A stretch of 47,613 nucleotides of DNA, taken from the NCBI GenBank assembly GCA_905479475.1, contig CAJQMT010000029.1, positions 1-47,613 on the forward strand, given 5' to 3'. Below, in pieces: positions 1-8,261 of the stretch. The translations under genes and the position numbers were made by a program. The notes under the pieces are model-generated. The model searched no databases, was not told the origin of the DNA, and worked only from the letters and a program-made list of their open reading frames with translations. This stretch comes from an uncultured Flavobacteriaceae bacterium. GTDB taxonomy: Bacteria > Bacteroidota > Bacteroidia > Flavobacteriales > Flavobacteriaceae. The first letter of the stretch is position 1; each line of letters begins with the position of its first letter.

Positions 1-419
1 TATCCTGTGGGTCGTTTGGATAGGAATACAACAGGTTTGCTTTTATTCACCAACGATGAGAGCTCGCAAAAAAATTGACACACCCGAAACACAATGTTCG
101 AAAATTGTATCATGCTTCTTTGGAACGAAAATTTGCATTGAAAGATTTGCAAACGTTGAGTAGCGGAGATTTTTCTGTGGAGGGTAAAAAAGTATTTATT
201 GATGATGTTGCTTACGTGCAGGGAGAGTCAAAATCTGAGGTTGGTATTGAGATTCATTCGGGAAGAAATAGAATTGTCCGAAAAATTTTCGCAACTCTCG
301 GGTACAAGGTGGTCAAGCTAGACCGTGTTATTTTTGCAGGGATGACCAAAAAAAATATTCAAAGAGGGCATTGGAGACATTTGACTGACCAAGAAGTCAA
401 TAACTTAAAGATGTTGTAA
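1..419 (+). pseudogene. rluB: rRNA pseudouridine synthase (RsuA/RluB family), 5'-truncated by the window and frameshifted
   Basis: The first frame encodes the catalytic motif GRLDRNTTGLLLFTND of the RsuA/RluB family; the Asp of RLD is the catalytic residue. It then hits a TGA at 76-78. The next frame continues the family sequence from bases 60-62 as E-L-A-K-K-L-T-H-P-K and runs to the stop at 417-419. Family members read ND-G-E-L-A here, so one base, probably a G of a GGA codon, is missing at about 57-60. An A7 run at 68-74 is another possible slip site, but the ELA match places the shift before it. The apparent TTG start at 75 is not a real start. The enzyme would isomerise a uridine in rRNA, in RluB the 23S rRNA. 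The N-terminal S4-like part lies outside the window. This may be a true pseudogene or a sequence error near a contig end. Confidence 0.8.
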
Positions 420-447
420 CAGACTCGGAATTCTATAAATAGTTTTG

Positions 448-480
448 AAAAAACCGTTTTCGAAAGAAAACGGTTTTTTT
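448..480. terminator. Bidirectional intrinsic terminator between rluB and mnmD
   Basis: A perfect 14-bp stem is formed by AAAAAACCGTTTTC (448-461) and its complement (466-479), with a GAAA loop and T-runs on both strands. It separates the convergent rluB and mnmD genes. The mnmD stop codon at 479-481 overlaps the outer edge of the stem. Confidence 0.85.
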
Positions 481-1141
481 AGTTTTTTATAGCACGAAGC
501 ATTTCTCTTTTTCCAGGGGGTCCAGGAAGTCTAGAAACGGAAAAACCTACTGCTTGCATGGCTCTTCGTACGCTTCCTTTGGCAGAATAGGTGACCAGGA
601 CACCTTGTTGTTTTAAAGAGTCGTACATTTTCTGAAAGACTTCTTCTGTCCATAATTCTGGTTGCACGCGCGCACCAAAAGCATCAAAATAAATCAGGTC
701 AAAAGCGTCTTTATCATGGATGTCTTTGATGAGCTGTTTTCTTTTCAGGAGTGAAAAATTTTTGTGGACTTCTTGTTTTTCGTTCCAGGGAAACAAATGC
801 ATTTCTTCGAACTTGTGTGCAAAATTTCGTGTATCCAATTCAGAAACATAATTCAATTGTAAAATTTCGTCTTCTAAAATAGGGTAGGCCTCTACGCCTG
901 TATATGTAATAGAGCGATTCTGCTTGGCAGCCTCTAGGAGAGTGATGAAACAATTCAATCCCGTTCCAAATCCAATTTCAAGAATATTGAGCTCTTGTGA
1001 AGGATGTACAAACAGACCGTTTTTTATGAAAACGTGATAAGCCTCTTGTATGGCGCCGTGTTTCGAGTGGTATTGCTCATTCCATTCGGGCATATGAATG
1101 GTTGTAGAACCATCAGATGTTATGATTATTTCTCGTTTCAA
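479..1141 (-). CDS. mnmD: tRNA 5-methylaminomethyl-2-thiouridine methyltransferase (MnmD)
   Basis: This 220-residue protein is a stand-alone version of the methyltransferase half of MnmC. It methylates the wobble-uridine side chain of tRNA using SAM in the cytoplasm. The SAM-binding motif is E-I-G-F-G-T-G-L-N at residues 55-63, an acidic motif Y-F-D-A-F-G lies at 151-156, and the family signature G-P-P-G-K-R-E-M is at 207-214. The FAD-dependent oxidase half of MnmC is absent, as is usual in Bacteroidetes. The gene converges on rluB across a shared terminator and diverges from ilvE. A TATATTTG box 23 bases upstream supports the ATG at 1141. mnmA, which makes the 2-thio group of the same nucleotide, is also in the window at 31 kb. 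Confidence 0.9.
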   Translation of the reverse strand: MKREIIITSDGSTTIHMPEWNEQYHSKHGAIQEAYHVFIKNGLFVHPSQELNILEIGFGTGLNCFITLLEAAKQNRSITYTGVEAYPILEDEILQLNYVSELDTRNFAHKFEEMHLFPWNEKQEVHKNFSLLKRKQLIKDIHDKDAFDLIYFDAFGARVQPELWTEEVFQKMYDSLKQQGVLVTYSAKGSVRRAMQAVGFSVSRLPGPPGKREMLRAIKN

Positions 1142-1163
1142 AATAAAGTGCTCTTGTACAGTG

Positions 1164-1171
1164 CAAATATA
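1164..1171 (-). promoter_or_regulatory. -7 box of mnmD
   Basis: On the minus strand this reads TATATTTG, an exact match to the Bacteroidetes TAnnTTTG box, 23 bases before the mnmD ATG. No good -33 TTTG is seen at the expected distance. Confidence 0.5.
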
Positions 1172-1273
1172 CTCAAAGCATCTGAAAATTTTATGAAAAC
1201 AGGAAAAGACCTCAAATGTTTTCTGAGGCTAAGATTATCGCTCTTTTCATTCACTATTTTGTAAAATAAATGC

Positions 1274-1281
1274 TATTTTTG
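1274..1281 (+). promoter_or_regulatory. -7 box of ilvE
   Basis: TATTTTTG matches TAnnTTTG and lies 28 bases before the ilvE ATG. A TTTG at 1258-1261 is only 12 bases upstream, closer than the usual 19, so the -33 element is uncertain. Confidence 0.4.
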
Positions 1282-1309
1282 TACTCCTACTTCGATAAAT
1301 AAAAAGAGC

Positions 1310-2383
1310 ATGAGCGTAGACAATAAGATGGCAATACAGATCCAAAAATCAGATACAACAAAAATTTCAGAGATCGATTTCAACAATCTTTCTTTTGGAA
1401 ATGTCTTTACGGATCATATGTTAGAATGTGACTACAGGGATGGAAAATGGCAAACGATACATATTAGGCCTTATGGTCCTATTTCTATGGATCCTTCTGC
1501 AAAGGTTTTTCATTACGGTCAAGCCATATTCGAAGGAATGAAAGCTTACAAAGATACAGAGGATGCTATTTGGTTGTTTCGTCCAGATGAAAATCACAAA
1601 AGACTGAACAAATCTGCGGTTCGTTTGGCGATTCCAGAATTTCCTGAAGATTCTTTTTTCAAAGGTTTGGAAGCTTTGTTAAGTCTAGAGAAAGATTGGA
1701 TTCAGAAAAAAGAAGGGAGTTCTTTATATATTCGTCCTTTTGTAATTGCAACAGAAAAAGGAGTTTCTGCTAGTCCAGCAAAGGAATACAAATTCATGAT
1801 TATTTTATCTCCTGCGCAATCTTATTACAGTGGTGAAGTACGTGTTTTGTTTGCGGACAAATATAGCCGATCTGCCAGTGGGGGTGTTGGTTTTGCAAAA
1901 TGTGCAGGAAATTATGCAGGTCAATTTTACCCGACCAAATTGGCAAATGATTCGGGATACCAGCAAGTAGTGTGGACAGATGCAAGTACGCATGAAAATT
2001 TAGAAGAGGCGGGAACTATGAACGTCTTTTTTAGAATTGGTGATAAATTGGTCACCGCACCTACATCCGATAGAATTTTGGACGGTGTGACGCGAAAAAG
2101 TATTTTGACACTAGCAGCATCCGAAGGGATTGTATGTGAAGTGAGAACTATTTCTGTCTATGAAATAGAAGAAGCTGCAAAAAACGGAACTTTATTGGAG
2201 ATGTTTGGAGCTGGAACAGCTGCAGTTGTCAATCCAATTTTAGGATTTAGTTTCAACGGTCAAGATTACGAGTTACCTACAATAGAAAGTGGTTATGCCT
2301 CGTTTTTCAAAGATAAAATAACAAGTATCCAAACAAAAAATTCGGAAGATAAGTTTGGATGGACTTACAAAGTAAGAGAATAA
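1310..2383 (+). CDS. ilvE: Branched-chain amino acid aminotransferase
   Basis: This 357-residue, PLP-dependent class IV aminotransferase interconverts Leu, Ile and Val with their 2-oxo acids, using 2-oxoglutarate and glutamate. The N-terminal family motif H-Y-G-Q-A-I-F-E-G-M-K-A-Y is at 68-80. The PLP-binding lysine is K197 in G-F-A-K-C-A-G-N-Y. The sequence E-E-A-G-T-M-N-V and the later GAGTAAVV form the cofactor-phosphate region. Length and motifs fit the longer fold-type IV form common in Bacteroidetes. The first ATG at 1310 is used; an ATG at 1328 is an alternative with little effect on the product. The gene seems to be its own transcription unit, with a -7 box upstream and a hairpin terminator after the stop. 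No other ilv or leu genes are adjacent. Confidence 0.93.
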   Translation: MSVDNKMAIQIQKSDTTKISEIDFNNLSFGNVFTDHMLECDYRDGKWQTIHIRPYGPISMDPSAKVFHYGQAIFEGMKAYKDTEDAIWLFRPDENHKRLNKSAVRLAIPEFPEDSFFKGLEALLSLEKDWIQKKEGSSLYIRPFVIATEKGVSASPAKEYKFMIILSPAQSYYSGEVRVLFADKYSRSASGGVGFAKCAGNYAGQFYPTKLANDSGYQQVVWTDASTHENLEEAGTMNVFFRIGDKLVTAPTSDRILDGVTRKSILTLAASEGIVCEVRTISVYEIEEAAKNGTLLEMFGAGTAAVVNPILGFSFNGQDYELPTIESGYASFFKDKITSIQTKNSEDKFGWTYKVRE

Positions 2384-2410
2384 GTAGTTGACTTATTAGA
2401 AATGATTTAC

Positions 2411-2446
2411 GGAAACTTGTGTGATTTTTAATTGCGCAAGTTTTTT
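2411..2446 (+). terminator. Terminator after ilvE
   Basis: AAACTTGTG (2413-2421) pairs with CGCAAGTTT (2435-2443) with one G-T wobble, a 13-base loop, and a T6 run ending at 2446. It separates ilvE from nadA. Confidence 0.6.
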
Positions 2447-2473
2447 CTTAACTTAGAGCTATTACAACAGGAT

Positions 2474-3472
2474 ATGAGCACAATTGAACAAGCAAAAACA
2501 AATCTTTTTTCCAAAGGTTTTTTAGAAGTGGGTACGCCAGAAAAAATGGATTATGTCGCGGAAATAAACAAGTTAAAAAAGGAAAAAAATGCCGTTATCT
2601 TGGCGCACTATTACCAAGAAGAGGCCATTCAAGACATTGCAGATTTTGTTGGAGACAGTCTGGCACTTGCGCAAGAAGCAGCTAAAACAGATGCAGATAT
2701 CATTGTTTTTGCGGGCGTGCATTTTATGGCAGAAACAGCAAAAATTTTAAATCCGAAGAAAAAAGTATTGTTGCCAGATTTAAAGGCAGGCTGTTCTTTG
2801 GCAGATTCTTGTCCACCTGAAGATTTTAAAGCATTTGTAGATACACATCCTGACCACAAAGTGGTCACGTATATCAATTGTTCTGCGGAGATCAAAACTT
2901 TGAGCGATGTGGTTTGTACTTCTTCCAATGCGGTAAAGATTATCAATTCTTTCCCAAAAAATCAAAAACTTATTTTTGCGCCTGACAAAAATTTAGGCGA
3001 CTATTTGAATAAAGAGACAGGACGCGATATGCTTCTGTGGGACGGTGCTTGTATGGTGCACGAAGCGTTTTCAATTGAAAAATTGTTGGATACGCACAAG
3101 GAACATCCAGATGCGGAGATTATTGCGCATCCCGAGTCGCCTTCACATATTTTGAAAACCGCTTCTTATATAGGTTCTACGGCTGGATTGTTGCGTTATG
3201 CAAGAGAAAGTAAAAAGGAAAAGTTTATCGTGGCAACGGAAGCGGGAATTTTACATGAAATGATCAAACAGGTTCCAGAAAAAACATTAATTCCAGCACC
3301 TATTGAGGAAGACAATAGTTGTGCTTGTAGCGAGTGTGCTTATATGAAGTTGAATACAATGAAAAAATTGTATACCTGTATGAAGTATGAATTGCCAGAT
3401 ATTGAAGTAGCGGATGATATGGCGGCAAAAGCATTATTGCCGATCGAAAAAATGTTGGAATTATCGAAGTAG
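2474..3472 (+). CDS. nadA: Quinolinate synthase
   Basis: NadA condenses iminoaspartate with dihydroxyacetone phosphate to form quinolinate, the precursor of NAD. The family motif [10 protein letters not shown] is at 45-54. Three conserved cysteines fit the [4Fe-4S] ligands: C107 (AGCSLADSC), C193 (DGACMVHE) and C288 (SECAYMKLN). The open frame extends upstream to a TTG at 2432, but that codon lies in the ilvE terminator, so the ATG at 2474 is chosen, giving 332 residues. nadB follows after 5 bases, so the two partner enzymes are clearly co-transcribed. Confidence 0.93.
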   Translation: MSTIEQAKTNLFSKGFLEVGTPEKMDYVAEINKLKKEKNAVILAHYYQEEAIQDIADFVGDSLALAQEAAKTDADIIVFAGVHFMAETAKILNPKKKVLLPDLKAGCSLADSCPPEDFKAFVDTHPDHKVVTYINCSAEIKTLSDVVCTSSNAVKIINSFPKNQKLIFAPDKNLGDYLNKETGRDMLLWDGACMVHEAFSIEKLLDTHKEHPDAEIIAHPESPSHILKTASYIGSTAGLLRYARESKKEKFIVATEAGILHEMIKQVPEKTLIPAPIEEDNSCACSECAYMKLNTMKKLYTCMKYELPDIEVADDMAAKALLPIEKMLELSK

Positions 3473-3477
3473 AAATC

Positions 3478-5043
3478 ATGCAAGCAGATTATCTTATCAT
3501 TGGTTCCGGAATTGCAGGACTAACTTACGCCTTGCGTGTAGCTTATCATAACAAAGACCATTGTGTTGTTGTGGTAACAAAAGGAAATAAGGATGAATCC
3601 AATACGAAATATGCACAAGGAGGTATCGCCACGGTACACGATAGAAATATAGATTCTTTTGAACAACACATTGAGGACACCTTAATTGCAGGTGATGGCT
3701 TGTGTAATGAGCAGGTTGTTCGGATGGTCGTAGAAGAAGGTCCTGCACGTTTGCAAGAGTTGATTGATTGGGGGGTGCAATTTGATGAAAATAATACTGG
3801 AGAATTTGACCTTGGAAAAGAAGGAGGACATTCGCAAAATCGTATTTTACACCACAAAGATATCACGGGTTATGAAATTGAAAGAGCACTTTTGTTGATG
3901 GTGGAAAAAGCACCGAATATCCAAGTTTTGGAGCAGCACTATGCGATTGATTTTATCACAGAACACCATACAAAAACACAGAAAAAAAACAAAAAATCTG
4001 AGATTACTTGTTTTGGGGCATACGTATTGGATGCTAAAAAGAATCGAGTAAAAACCATTACTTCCAAAATAACCTTGATGGCGTCGGGAGGAAGTGGTCA
4101 AGCCTACACAACGACGACCAATCCATTGATTGCCACAGGTGATGGAATCGGAATGGCCTACAGAGCCAAAGCTGAAATTGAGGATGTAGAATTCATTCAG
4201 TTTCATCCGACAGCTTTGTATCAAATGCCACAAGAGTCTCCTGCGTTTTTGATATCAGAGGCGGTCAGAGGTTTTGGGGCTCGTTTGAGAACTGCAAAAG
4301 GGGAGTTCTTTATGCGTAAATATGATACCCGTGAAGAATTGGCATCTCGAGACATTGTTGCGAGAGCAATTGATACGGAAATGAAAATAAGTGGAGACGA
4401 TTATGTGTTTTTAGATTGTACACATCTGGATTATAAAAAATTCAAAAAACATTTCCCCAACATCCTAAAAAAGTGCAAGACACTCGGGATTGACATTCGA
4501 AAAAAATGGATTCCAGTGGTTACAGCAGCACATTATATTTGTGGTGGTGTGAAGGTAAATATGGATGGAAAAACAACCATTGAAAACTTATATGCTTGCG
4601 GAGAATGTTCTTCTACGGGCCTTCATGGTGCAAATCGTTTGGCATCGAACTCATTGTTAGAAGCTTTGGTGTATTCGCAACGTAGTTATTTGAATAGCAT
4701 TGGAGTAATAGATTCACTTTCTTTTAATGAAGAGGTACCGCAGTGGGATGCGACGAATACTTCTCAAAATAAAGAAAACATATTGGTGACACATGGCCGT
4801 GCTTCTGTGCAAAAAATCATGAGTGATTATGTGGGAATTGTGCGTTCTAAAAGACGCTTACTCAGTGCGGAAAAACGCTTGCGATTGATTTATGAAGAAA
4901 CTGAAGAATTGTACAAAGAATCTATTGTTTCGGCAGAATTGTGTGAATTGAGAAACTTGATTACCACAGCTTATTTGATTTGTGAGTTTTCTTTGAAACG
5001 AACGGAAAATAAGGGAGGCTTCTATAACAAAGATTTTGCATAG
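3478..5043 (+). CDS. nadB: L-aspartate oxidase
   Basis: NadB is the FAD enzyme that oxidises L-aspartate to iminoaspartate, the substrate of NadA. Its 521 residues start with the dinucleotide-binding motif G-S-G-I-A-G-L. Family motifs follow: the substrate loop TKYAQGGIA, HHKDITGYEI, the active-site EFIQFHPTAL, the catalytic-Arg region ISEAVRGFGARL, and the FAD motif GECSSTGLHGANRLASNSL near the C-terminal third. Succinate dehydrogenase flavoproteins share this fold, but the nadA neighbour and NadB-type C-terminus settle the identity. It is the second gene of the nadAB operon and ends before a strong bidirectional terminator. Confidence 0.94.
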   Translation: MQADYLIIGSGIAGLTYALRVAYHNKDHCVVVVTKGNKDESNTKYAQGGIATVHDRNIDSFEQHIEDTLIAGDGLCNEQVVRMVVEEGPARLQELIDWGVQFDENNTGEFDLGKEGGHSQNRILHHKDITGYEIERALLLMVEKAPNIQVLEQHYAIDFITEHHTKTQKKNKKSEITCFGAYVLDAKKNRVKTITSKITLMASGGSGQAYTTTTNPLIATGDGIGMAYRAKAEIEDVEFIQFHPTALYQMPQESPAFLISEAVRGFGARLRTAKGEFFMRKYDTREELASRDIVARAIDTEMKISGDDYVFLDCTHLDYKKFKKHFPNILKKCKTLGIDIRKKWIPVVTAAHYICGGVKVNMDGKTTIENLYACGECSSTGLHGANRLASNSLLEALVYSQRSYLNSIGVIDSLSFNEEVPQWDATNTSQNKENILVTHGRASVQKIMSDYVGIVRSKRRLLSAEKRLRLIYEETEELYKESIVSAELCELRNLITTAYLICEFSLKRTENKGGFYNKDFA

Positions 5044-5080
5044 TATGTTGCTTTGATTTTCTTTCGAACAGAAAAGAGAT

Positions 5081-5123
5081 AAAACAAAAAAAACAGGTTT
5101 TGAAAAACCTGTTTTTTTTGTTT
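5081..5123. terminator. Bidirectional terminator between nadB and carbonic anhydrase
   Basis: A 20-bp perfect inverted repeat has arms at 5082-5101 and 5104-5123, built around AACAGGTT with A-rich and T-rich outer parts. It works in both directions for the convergent genes. Confidence 0.9.
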
Positions 5124-5141
5124 CTAACGAATTTTTAGGGT

Positions 5142-5744
5142 TTAGATGAAATGTACGTTCCCCGTAGATACGTCATAGATAGCTCCTACAATTTTGATGT
5201 CTCCGTTTGTTTCCATTTCTTCTAAAATAGGACTCTCTTTTCGAATGTTTTCAACGGATAAGCCTACATTTACGGTGGCTGTCTCTTCAATAGATGCAGG
5301 TGTTACTTCTTTGTTTACCTTTTCAACGGCAGGTTGAATTTTATTGAGTAAAGCAGTGATGTTACCTAATTCTACTTGTTTGCAAGCTGCTGTAACTGCC
5401 CCGCACTTGGTGTGCCCTAGAACAACAATCAATTTCGATCCTGCTACCTTACAAGAATATTCTAGGGATCCTAAAATGTCCTCGTTGATAATATTACCAG
5501 CAACTCTTGCGCTAAATATATCGCCAATTCCTTGGTCAAATACTATTTCAGCTGGAACTCTTGAGTCAATACAACTGAGTACTGCGGCAAAAGGATATTG
5601 TCCTTCACTGGTGTCAAGTATTTGTTGATTTAAATTTCGGGAGGCTTTTTTATTTGCAACGAATCGTTCGTTTCCCTCTACAAGCATTTGATGTGCTGTT
5701 TGTGGAGTAATTTGTGCTTGGGATTCTTGTGTTTGTGCATTCAT
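5142..5744 (-). CDS. Beta-class carbonic anhydrase
   Basis: This 200-residue zinc enzyme interconverts CO2 and bicarbonate. The zinc ligands and their partners are visible: C58-I-D60-S-R62 and H111-T-K-C114-G-A. No clear export signal is seen, so it is probably cytoplasmic. It starts 12 bases after the stop of the SulP transporter and is surely co-transcribed with it, so bicarbonate brought in can be equilibrated with CO2 for carboxylases. The ATG at 5744 is the only sensible start given that gap. SulP plus carbonic anhydrase pairs are known from proteorhodopsin-bearing marine flavobacteria such as Polaribacter. Confidence 0.93.
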   Translation of the reverse strand: MNAQTQESQAQITPQTAHQMLVEGNERFVANKKASRNLNQQILDTSEGQYPFAAVLSCIDSRVPAEIVFDQGIGDIFSARVAGNIINEDILGSLEYSCKVAGSKLIVVLGHTKCGAVTAACKQVELGNITALLNKIQPAVEKVNKEVTPASIEETATVNVGLSVENIRKESPILEEMETNGDIKIVGAIYDVSTGNVHFI

Positions 5745-5756
5745 ACGTCTAAAAAT

Positions 5757-7367
5757 TTAGTGTTTGGTGGTGTTTTTTGCCTTTGCTCTTAGGTTGAAAA
5801 AATCGATATAACTACCTGGGTTTTCTACAGTTCCTCTTTCTGAGACAAGTGTTACTGTGATGTTTCTGATTTCCGCTTTGTGCTTGAAATCGTCTAAAAT
5901 TTCAATAATGTCATTATCCAAGTACTTGGTGTTTCTGACGTCGAGCTCAAGCATAGACTCGTCATCCAAGTTGTCTAGTTCTTTTAAAATGGCTCCTTTG
6001 TTCATGAAAGTAACCTCTTCTGAGAGGGTCATTTTAACTTTTGTTTTTCCGTTGCTCTTGTCTTCGATGTGCAAGAAATGTGAGTTTTGGTAATTTTTTA
6101 AAAGTACCACAATAATTCCTACACCAAGGCCTAAAGAGATTCCAACCAACAAGTCGGTGAATACAATTCCGACAACGGTTACCATGAAAGGAACGAATTG
6201 CTTCCATCCAAGGTTGTACATGGTTTTAAACAAGGCTGGTTTTGCTAATTTGTAACCAACAACTAATAGAATTGAGGCCAATACGGCCAATGGAATTTTA
6301 TTTAAAAGTGTTGGAATGATGATGACTGAAATCAATAATAAAAAACCATGGATGATTGCTGATAATTTTGTTTTTCCTCCTGATTGTATATTGGCAGAAC
6401 TTCGAACAATTACCTGTGTTACAGGTAATCCTCCAACAAGTCCAGAGAGCATGTTTCCAATGCCTTGTGCAAGTAATTCCCTATTAGTAGGGGTCACGTT
6501 TTTATCAGGATCTAGTTTATCAGTTGCTTCTACACATAGTAAAGTTTCCAAGCTTGCTACCAAGGCAATAGTAAAGGCAATGATCCAAACATCTGGAGAA
6601 AAAATAGCGTTGAAATTAGGAAAGCTAAATTGCCCAAGAAAAGAGTCAAAACTATCAGGAATTGGCACACTTACCAGATGGGATGCGGAAATCCCCCAAG
6701 TCGCGTTGTTTTTAGTAAGTGCAAAAAAACCGATTCCTAAAATTACAGTGACCAATGGCCCTTGAATCAATTGAAATATTTTTCCTTTTTTTGAAAGTAC
6801 TTTATCCCAAAGAATTAAAACTCCCAATCCAATAAATCCAATCAGTGCAGATCCTGGTTTGATGTAATTGATGGTATTTAGAATTTCTGAAAAAGTATTG
6901 TTTCCATCTACCTGAAAAAAGGCAAAATCTCCTTCTGGGTCAGCATCGTAGCCAAACAAGTGTGGAATTTGTTTTAAGATGATAATAATTCCAATTCCAG
7001 TAAGCATCCCTTTGATTACAGAGGAGGGAAAATAATATCCAATCACACCGGCTTTGAGAATCCCGAGTACAAGTTGTATGGCACCGGCTATAACAACAGC
7101 CATCAAAAAATTTTGGTAACCTCCAAGAGTTCCTATGGCAGATAAAACAATTGCGGCGAGACCTGCTGCAGGTCCACTAACTCCAATGTTTGAGCCACTC
7201 AAAGCTCCCACTACAATACCCCCAATAATTCCGGCAATCAATCCTGAAAACAAGGGAGCGCCACTTGCCAATGCGATTCCTAAACAGAGTGGAAGTGCTA
7301 CAAAAAAGACCACAATACTGGCTGGGAAATCTTTTTTCAAATTTGCTATTAATGTTTGTTTTTCCAT
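5757..7367 (-). CDS. SulP-family anion transporter, probably bicarbonate, with STAS domain
   Basis: This 536-residue integral membrane protein has the SulP order. An N-terminal helix bundle carries D-F-P-A-S (residues 13-17) and V-S-G-P-A-A-G-L, there are about 12-14 hydrophobic segments to roughly residue 420, and a cytoplasmic STAS domain follows at about 440-530. The family moves sulfate, bicarbonate or other anions, often with Na+ or H+. The co-transcribed beta-carbonic anhydrase 12 bases downstream points to bicarbonate, but substrate cannot be read from sequence alone. It diverges from a TetR-type gene. A TATATTTG box and a palindromic candidate operator lie in the shared upstream region. 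Confidence 0.88.
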   Translation of the reverse strand: MEKQTLIANLKKDFPASIVVFFVALPLCLGIALASGAPLFSGLIAGIIGGIVVGALSGSNIGVSGPAAGLAAIVLSAIGTLGGYQNFLMAVVIAGAIQLVLGILKAGVIGYYFPSSVIKGMLTGIGIIIILKQIPHLFGYDADPEGDFAFFQVDGNNTFSEILNTINYIKPGSALIGFIGLGVLILWDKVLSKKGKIFQLIQGPLVTVILGIGFFALTKNNATWGISASHLVSVPIPDSFDSFLGQFSFPNFNAIFSPDVWIIAFTIALVASLETLLCVEATDKLDPDKNVTPTNRELLAQGIGNMLSGLVGGLPVTQVIVRSSANIQSGGKTKLSAIIHGFLLLISVIIIPTLLNKIPLAVLASILLVVGYKLAKPALFKTMYNLGWKQFVPFMVTVVGIVFTDLLVGISLGLGVGIIVVLLKNYQNSHFLHIEDKSNGKTKVKMTLSEEVTFMNKGAILKELDNLDDESMLELDVRNTKYLDNDIIEILDDFKHKAEIRNITVTLVSERGTVENPGSYIDFFNLRAKAKNTTKH

Positions 7368-7384
7368 TTTTTTTAGTTTATTGA

Positions 7385-7392
7385 CAAATATA
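7385..7392 (-). promoter_or_regulatory. -7 box of the SulP-carbonic anhydrase operon
   Basis: The minus strand reads TATATTTG, an exact TAnnTTTG match, 17 bases before the transporter ATG. The palindrome at 7407-7427 lies where the -33 region of this promoter should be. Confidence 0.6.
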
Positions 7393-7406
7393 TAAAGACT
7401 ATTTTA

Positions 7407-7427
7407 AATAATAGTATTACTATCATT
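7407..7427. promoter_or_regulatory. Palindromic candidate operator for the divergent TetR-type regulator
   Basis: AATAATAGTA, a central T, and TACTATCATT form a 21-base inverted repeat with 10-base arms and one mismatched pair. The six base pairs flanking the centre are perfect. It lies between the two divergent genes, covering the -33 zone of sulP and about 50 bases upstream of the regulator's -7 box. This is the usual place and size for a TetR dimer site. Binding is inferred. Confidence 0.5.
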
Positions 7428-7477
7428 GGCAAAATCTAAACATTTTGTTAAAATAGGCTCTTTTTACTTTAATTGTT

Positions 7478-7485
7478 TAAATTTG
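7478..7485 (+). promoter_or_regulatory. -7 box of the TetR-type gene
   Basis: TAAATTTG matches TAnnTTTG. A transcript starting about 7 bases later would leave almost no leader for the ATG at 7495 and about 12 bases for the ATG at 7504, which supports the latter start. Confidence 0.45.
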
Positions 7486-7503
7486 TGCTTGACAATGAAC
7501 AAT

Positions 7504-8181
7504 ATGAATGTTTCTAGTAAGATTTCTTTGAATGAAGGGTTGTACTTAAAAGACCCTCAGGCTTCCGAGCTTGGGAGAAAGATTATCAATCACAGTATCT
7601 TGATGATTGATGAACTGGGTTTTGAACAGTTTACCTTTAAAAAACTAGCATCTGAAATAAAATCCACGGAAGCAACAATTTACAGGTATTTCAAGAACAA
7701 ACACATTCTTTTGATTTATTTGGTTTCATGGTATTGGGAGTGGGTAAGTTTCTTGATCAAAAAGAATACTCAGAATACCTCAGATGCACAAGAAAAATTA
7801 AGAATCATCATTCATTCTTTTGTATTTGCATCGAAGGAAAACCCTTCAGTAGCCTATGTCAACGAAAGTATTTTGCACAATTTGGTTATTTCAGAGGGAA
7901 TGAAAGCATACCATACGAAAAATATTGACAAAGAGAATTCACAAGGTTTTTTTAAGAATTACAAAGATTTGGCAAGTTTGGTTTCAGAGGTAGTCACGGA
8001 AATTAATCCAGATTTTGCCTATCCTTATGCGTTTGCAACCAACTTATTTGAAATGTCAAACAATCATATTTATTTTGCGAAACACCTGCCCAAGTTGACA
8101 GATATCGAAATTAAAAACGATGAAGTTGGGGAATTAGAAGTCATGCTGAATTATTTTGCAGACAGACTTTTGGGACTTTGA
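7504..8181 (+). CDS. TetR/AcrR-family transcriptional regulator
   Basis: The product is about 225 residues from the ATG at 7504; an ATG at 7495 would add three. The N-terminal third has the TetR helix-turn-helix layout: a helix with I-I-N-H-S-I-L-M-I-D-E-L-G-F, then F-T-F-K-K-L-A-S-E-I, then the recognition segment S-T-E-A-T-I-Y-R-Y-F-K-N-K. The C-terminal part should be the ligand and dimer domain and shows no recognisable ligand signature. The frame is open back to a TTG at 7426, but that would place the coding start inside the palindrome. It diverges from sulP and probably represses it and itself. The signal it senses is unknown. Confidence 0.85.
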   Translation: MNVSSKISLNEGLYLKDPQASELGRKIINHSILMIDELGFEQFTFKKLASEIKSTEATIYRYFKNKHILLIYLVSWYWEWVSFLIKKNTQNTSDAQEKLRIIIHSFVFASKENPSVAYVNESILHNLVISEGMKAYHTKNIDKENSQGFFKNYKDLASLVSEVVTEINPDFAYPYAFATNLFEMSNNHIYFAKHLPKLTDIEIKNDEVGELEVMLNYFADRLLGL

Positions 8182-8195
8182 GTTAAGAAGATTTT

Positions 8196-8243
8196 TAAAA
8201 AAAAACCTCTGGAAAATACGGTTGTATTTAGCAGAGATCTTTT
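8196..8243. terminator. Bidirectional terminator between the TetR gene and dnaN
   Basis: CTCTG (8207-8211) pairs with CAGAG (8232-8236), and inside it AAATAC (8214-8219) pairs with GTATTT (8224-8229) around a GGTT loop. An A9 run before it gives a strong T-tract on the minus strand for dnaN; the plus strand has TCTTTT after the stem. Confidence 0.7.
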
Positions 8244-8261
8244 GTGTGGTAACAAACCAAA

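Noticed and set aside
1193-1264. Short frame rich in Leu, Ile and Phe just before ilvE, like an ilv leader peptide
   Set aside because: No terminator or antiterminator lies between it and ilvE, and the ilvE -7 box at 1274-1281 is downstream of it, so it would not be on the ilvE transcript.
2432-2473. TTG start for nadA
   Set aside because: The codon lies in the ilvE terminator hairpin; the ATG at 2474 gives the usual length.
6316-6765. 149-codon open frame on the plus strand inside the SulP gene
   Set aside because: It is antisense to a well-conserved transporter, has no recognisable domain, and arises from codon bias of the true gene.
7426-7503. TTG start extending the TetR-type protein by 26 residues
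   Set aside because: The start would be inside the palindrome and upstream of the gene's -7 box; the extension has no TetR similarity.
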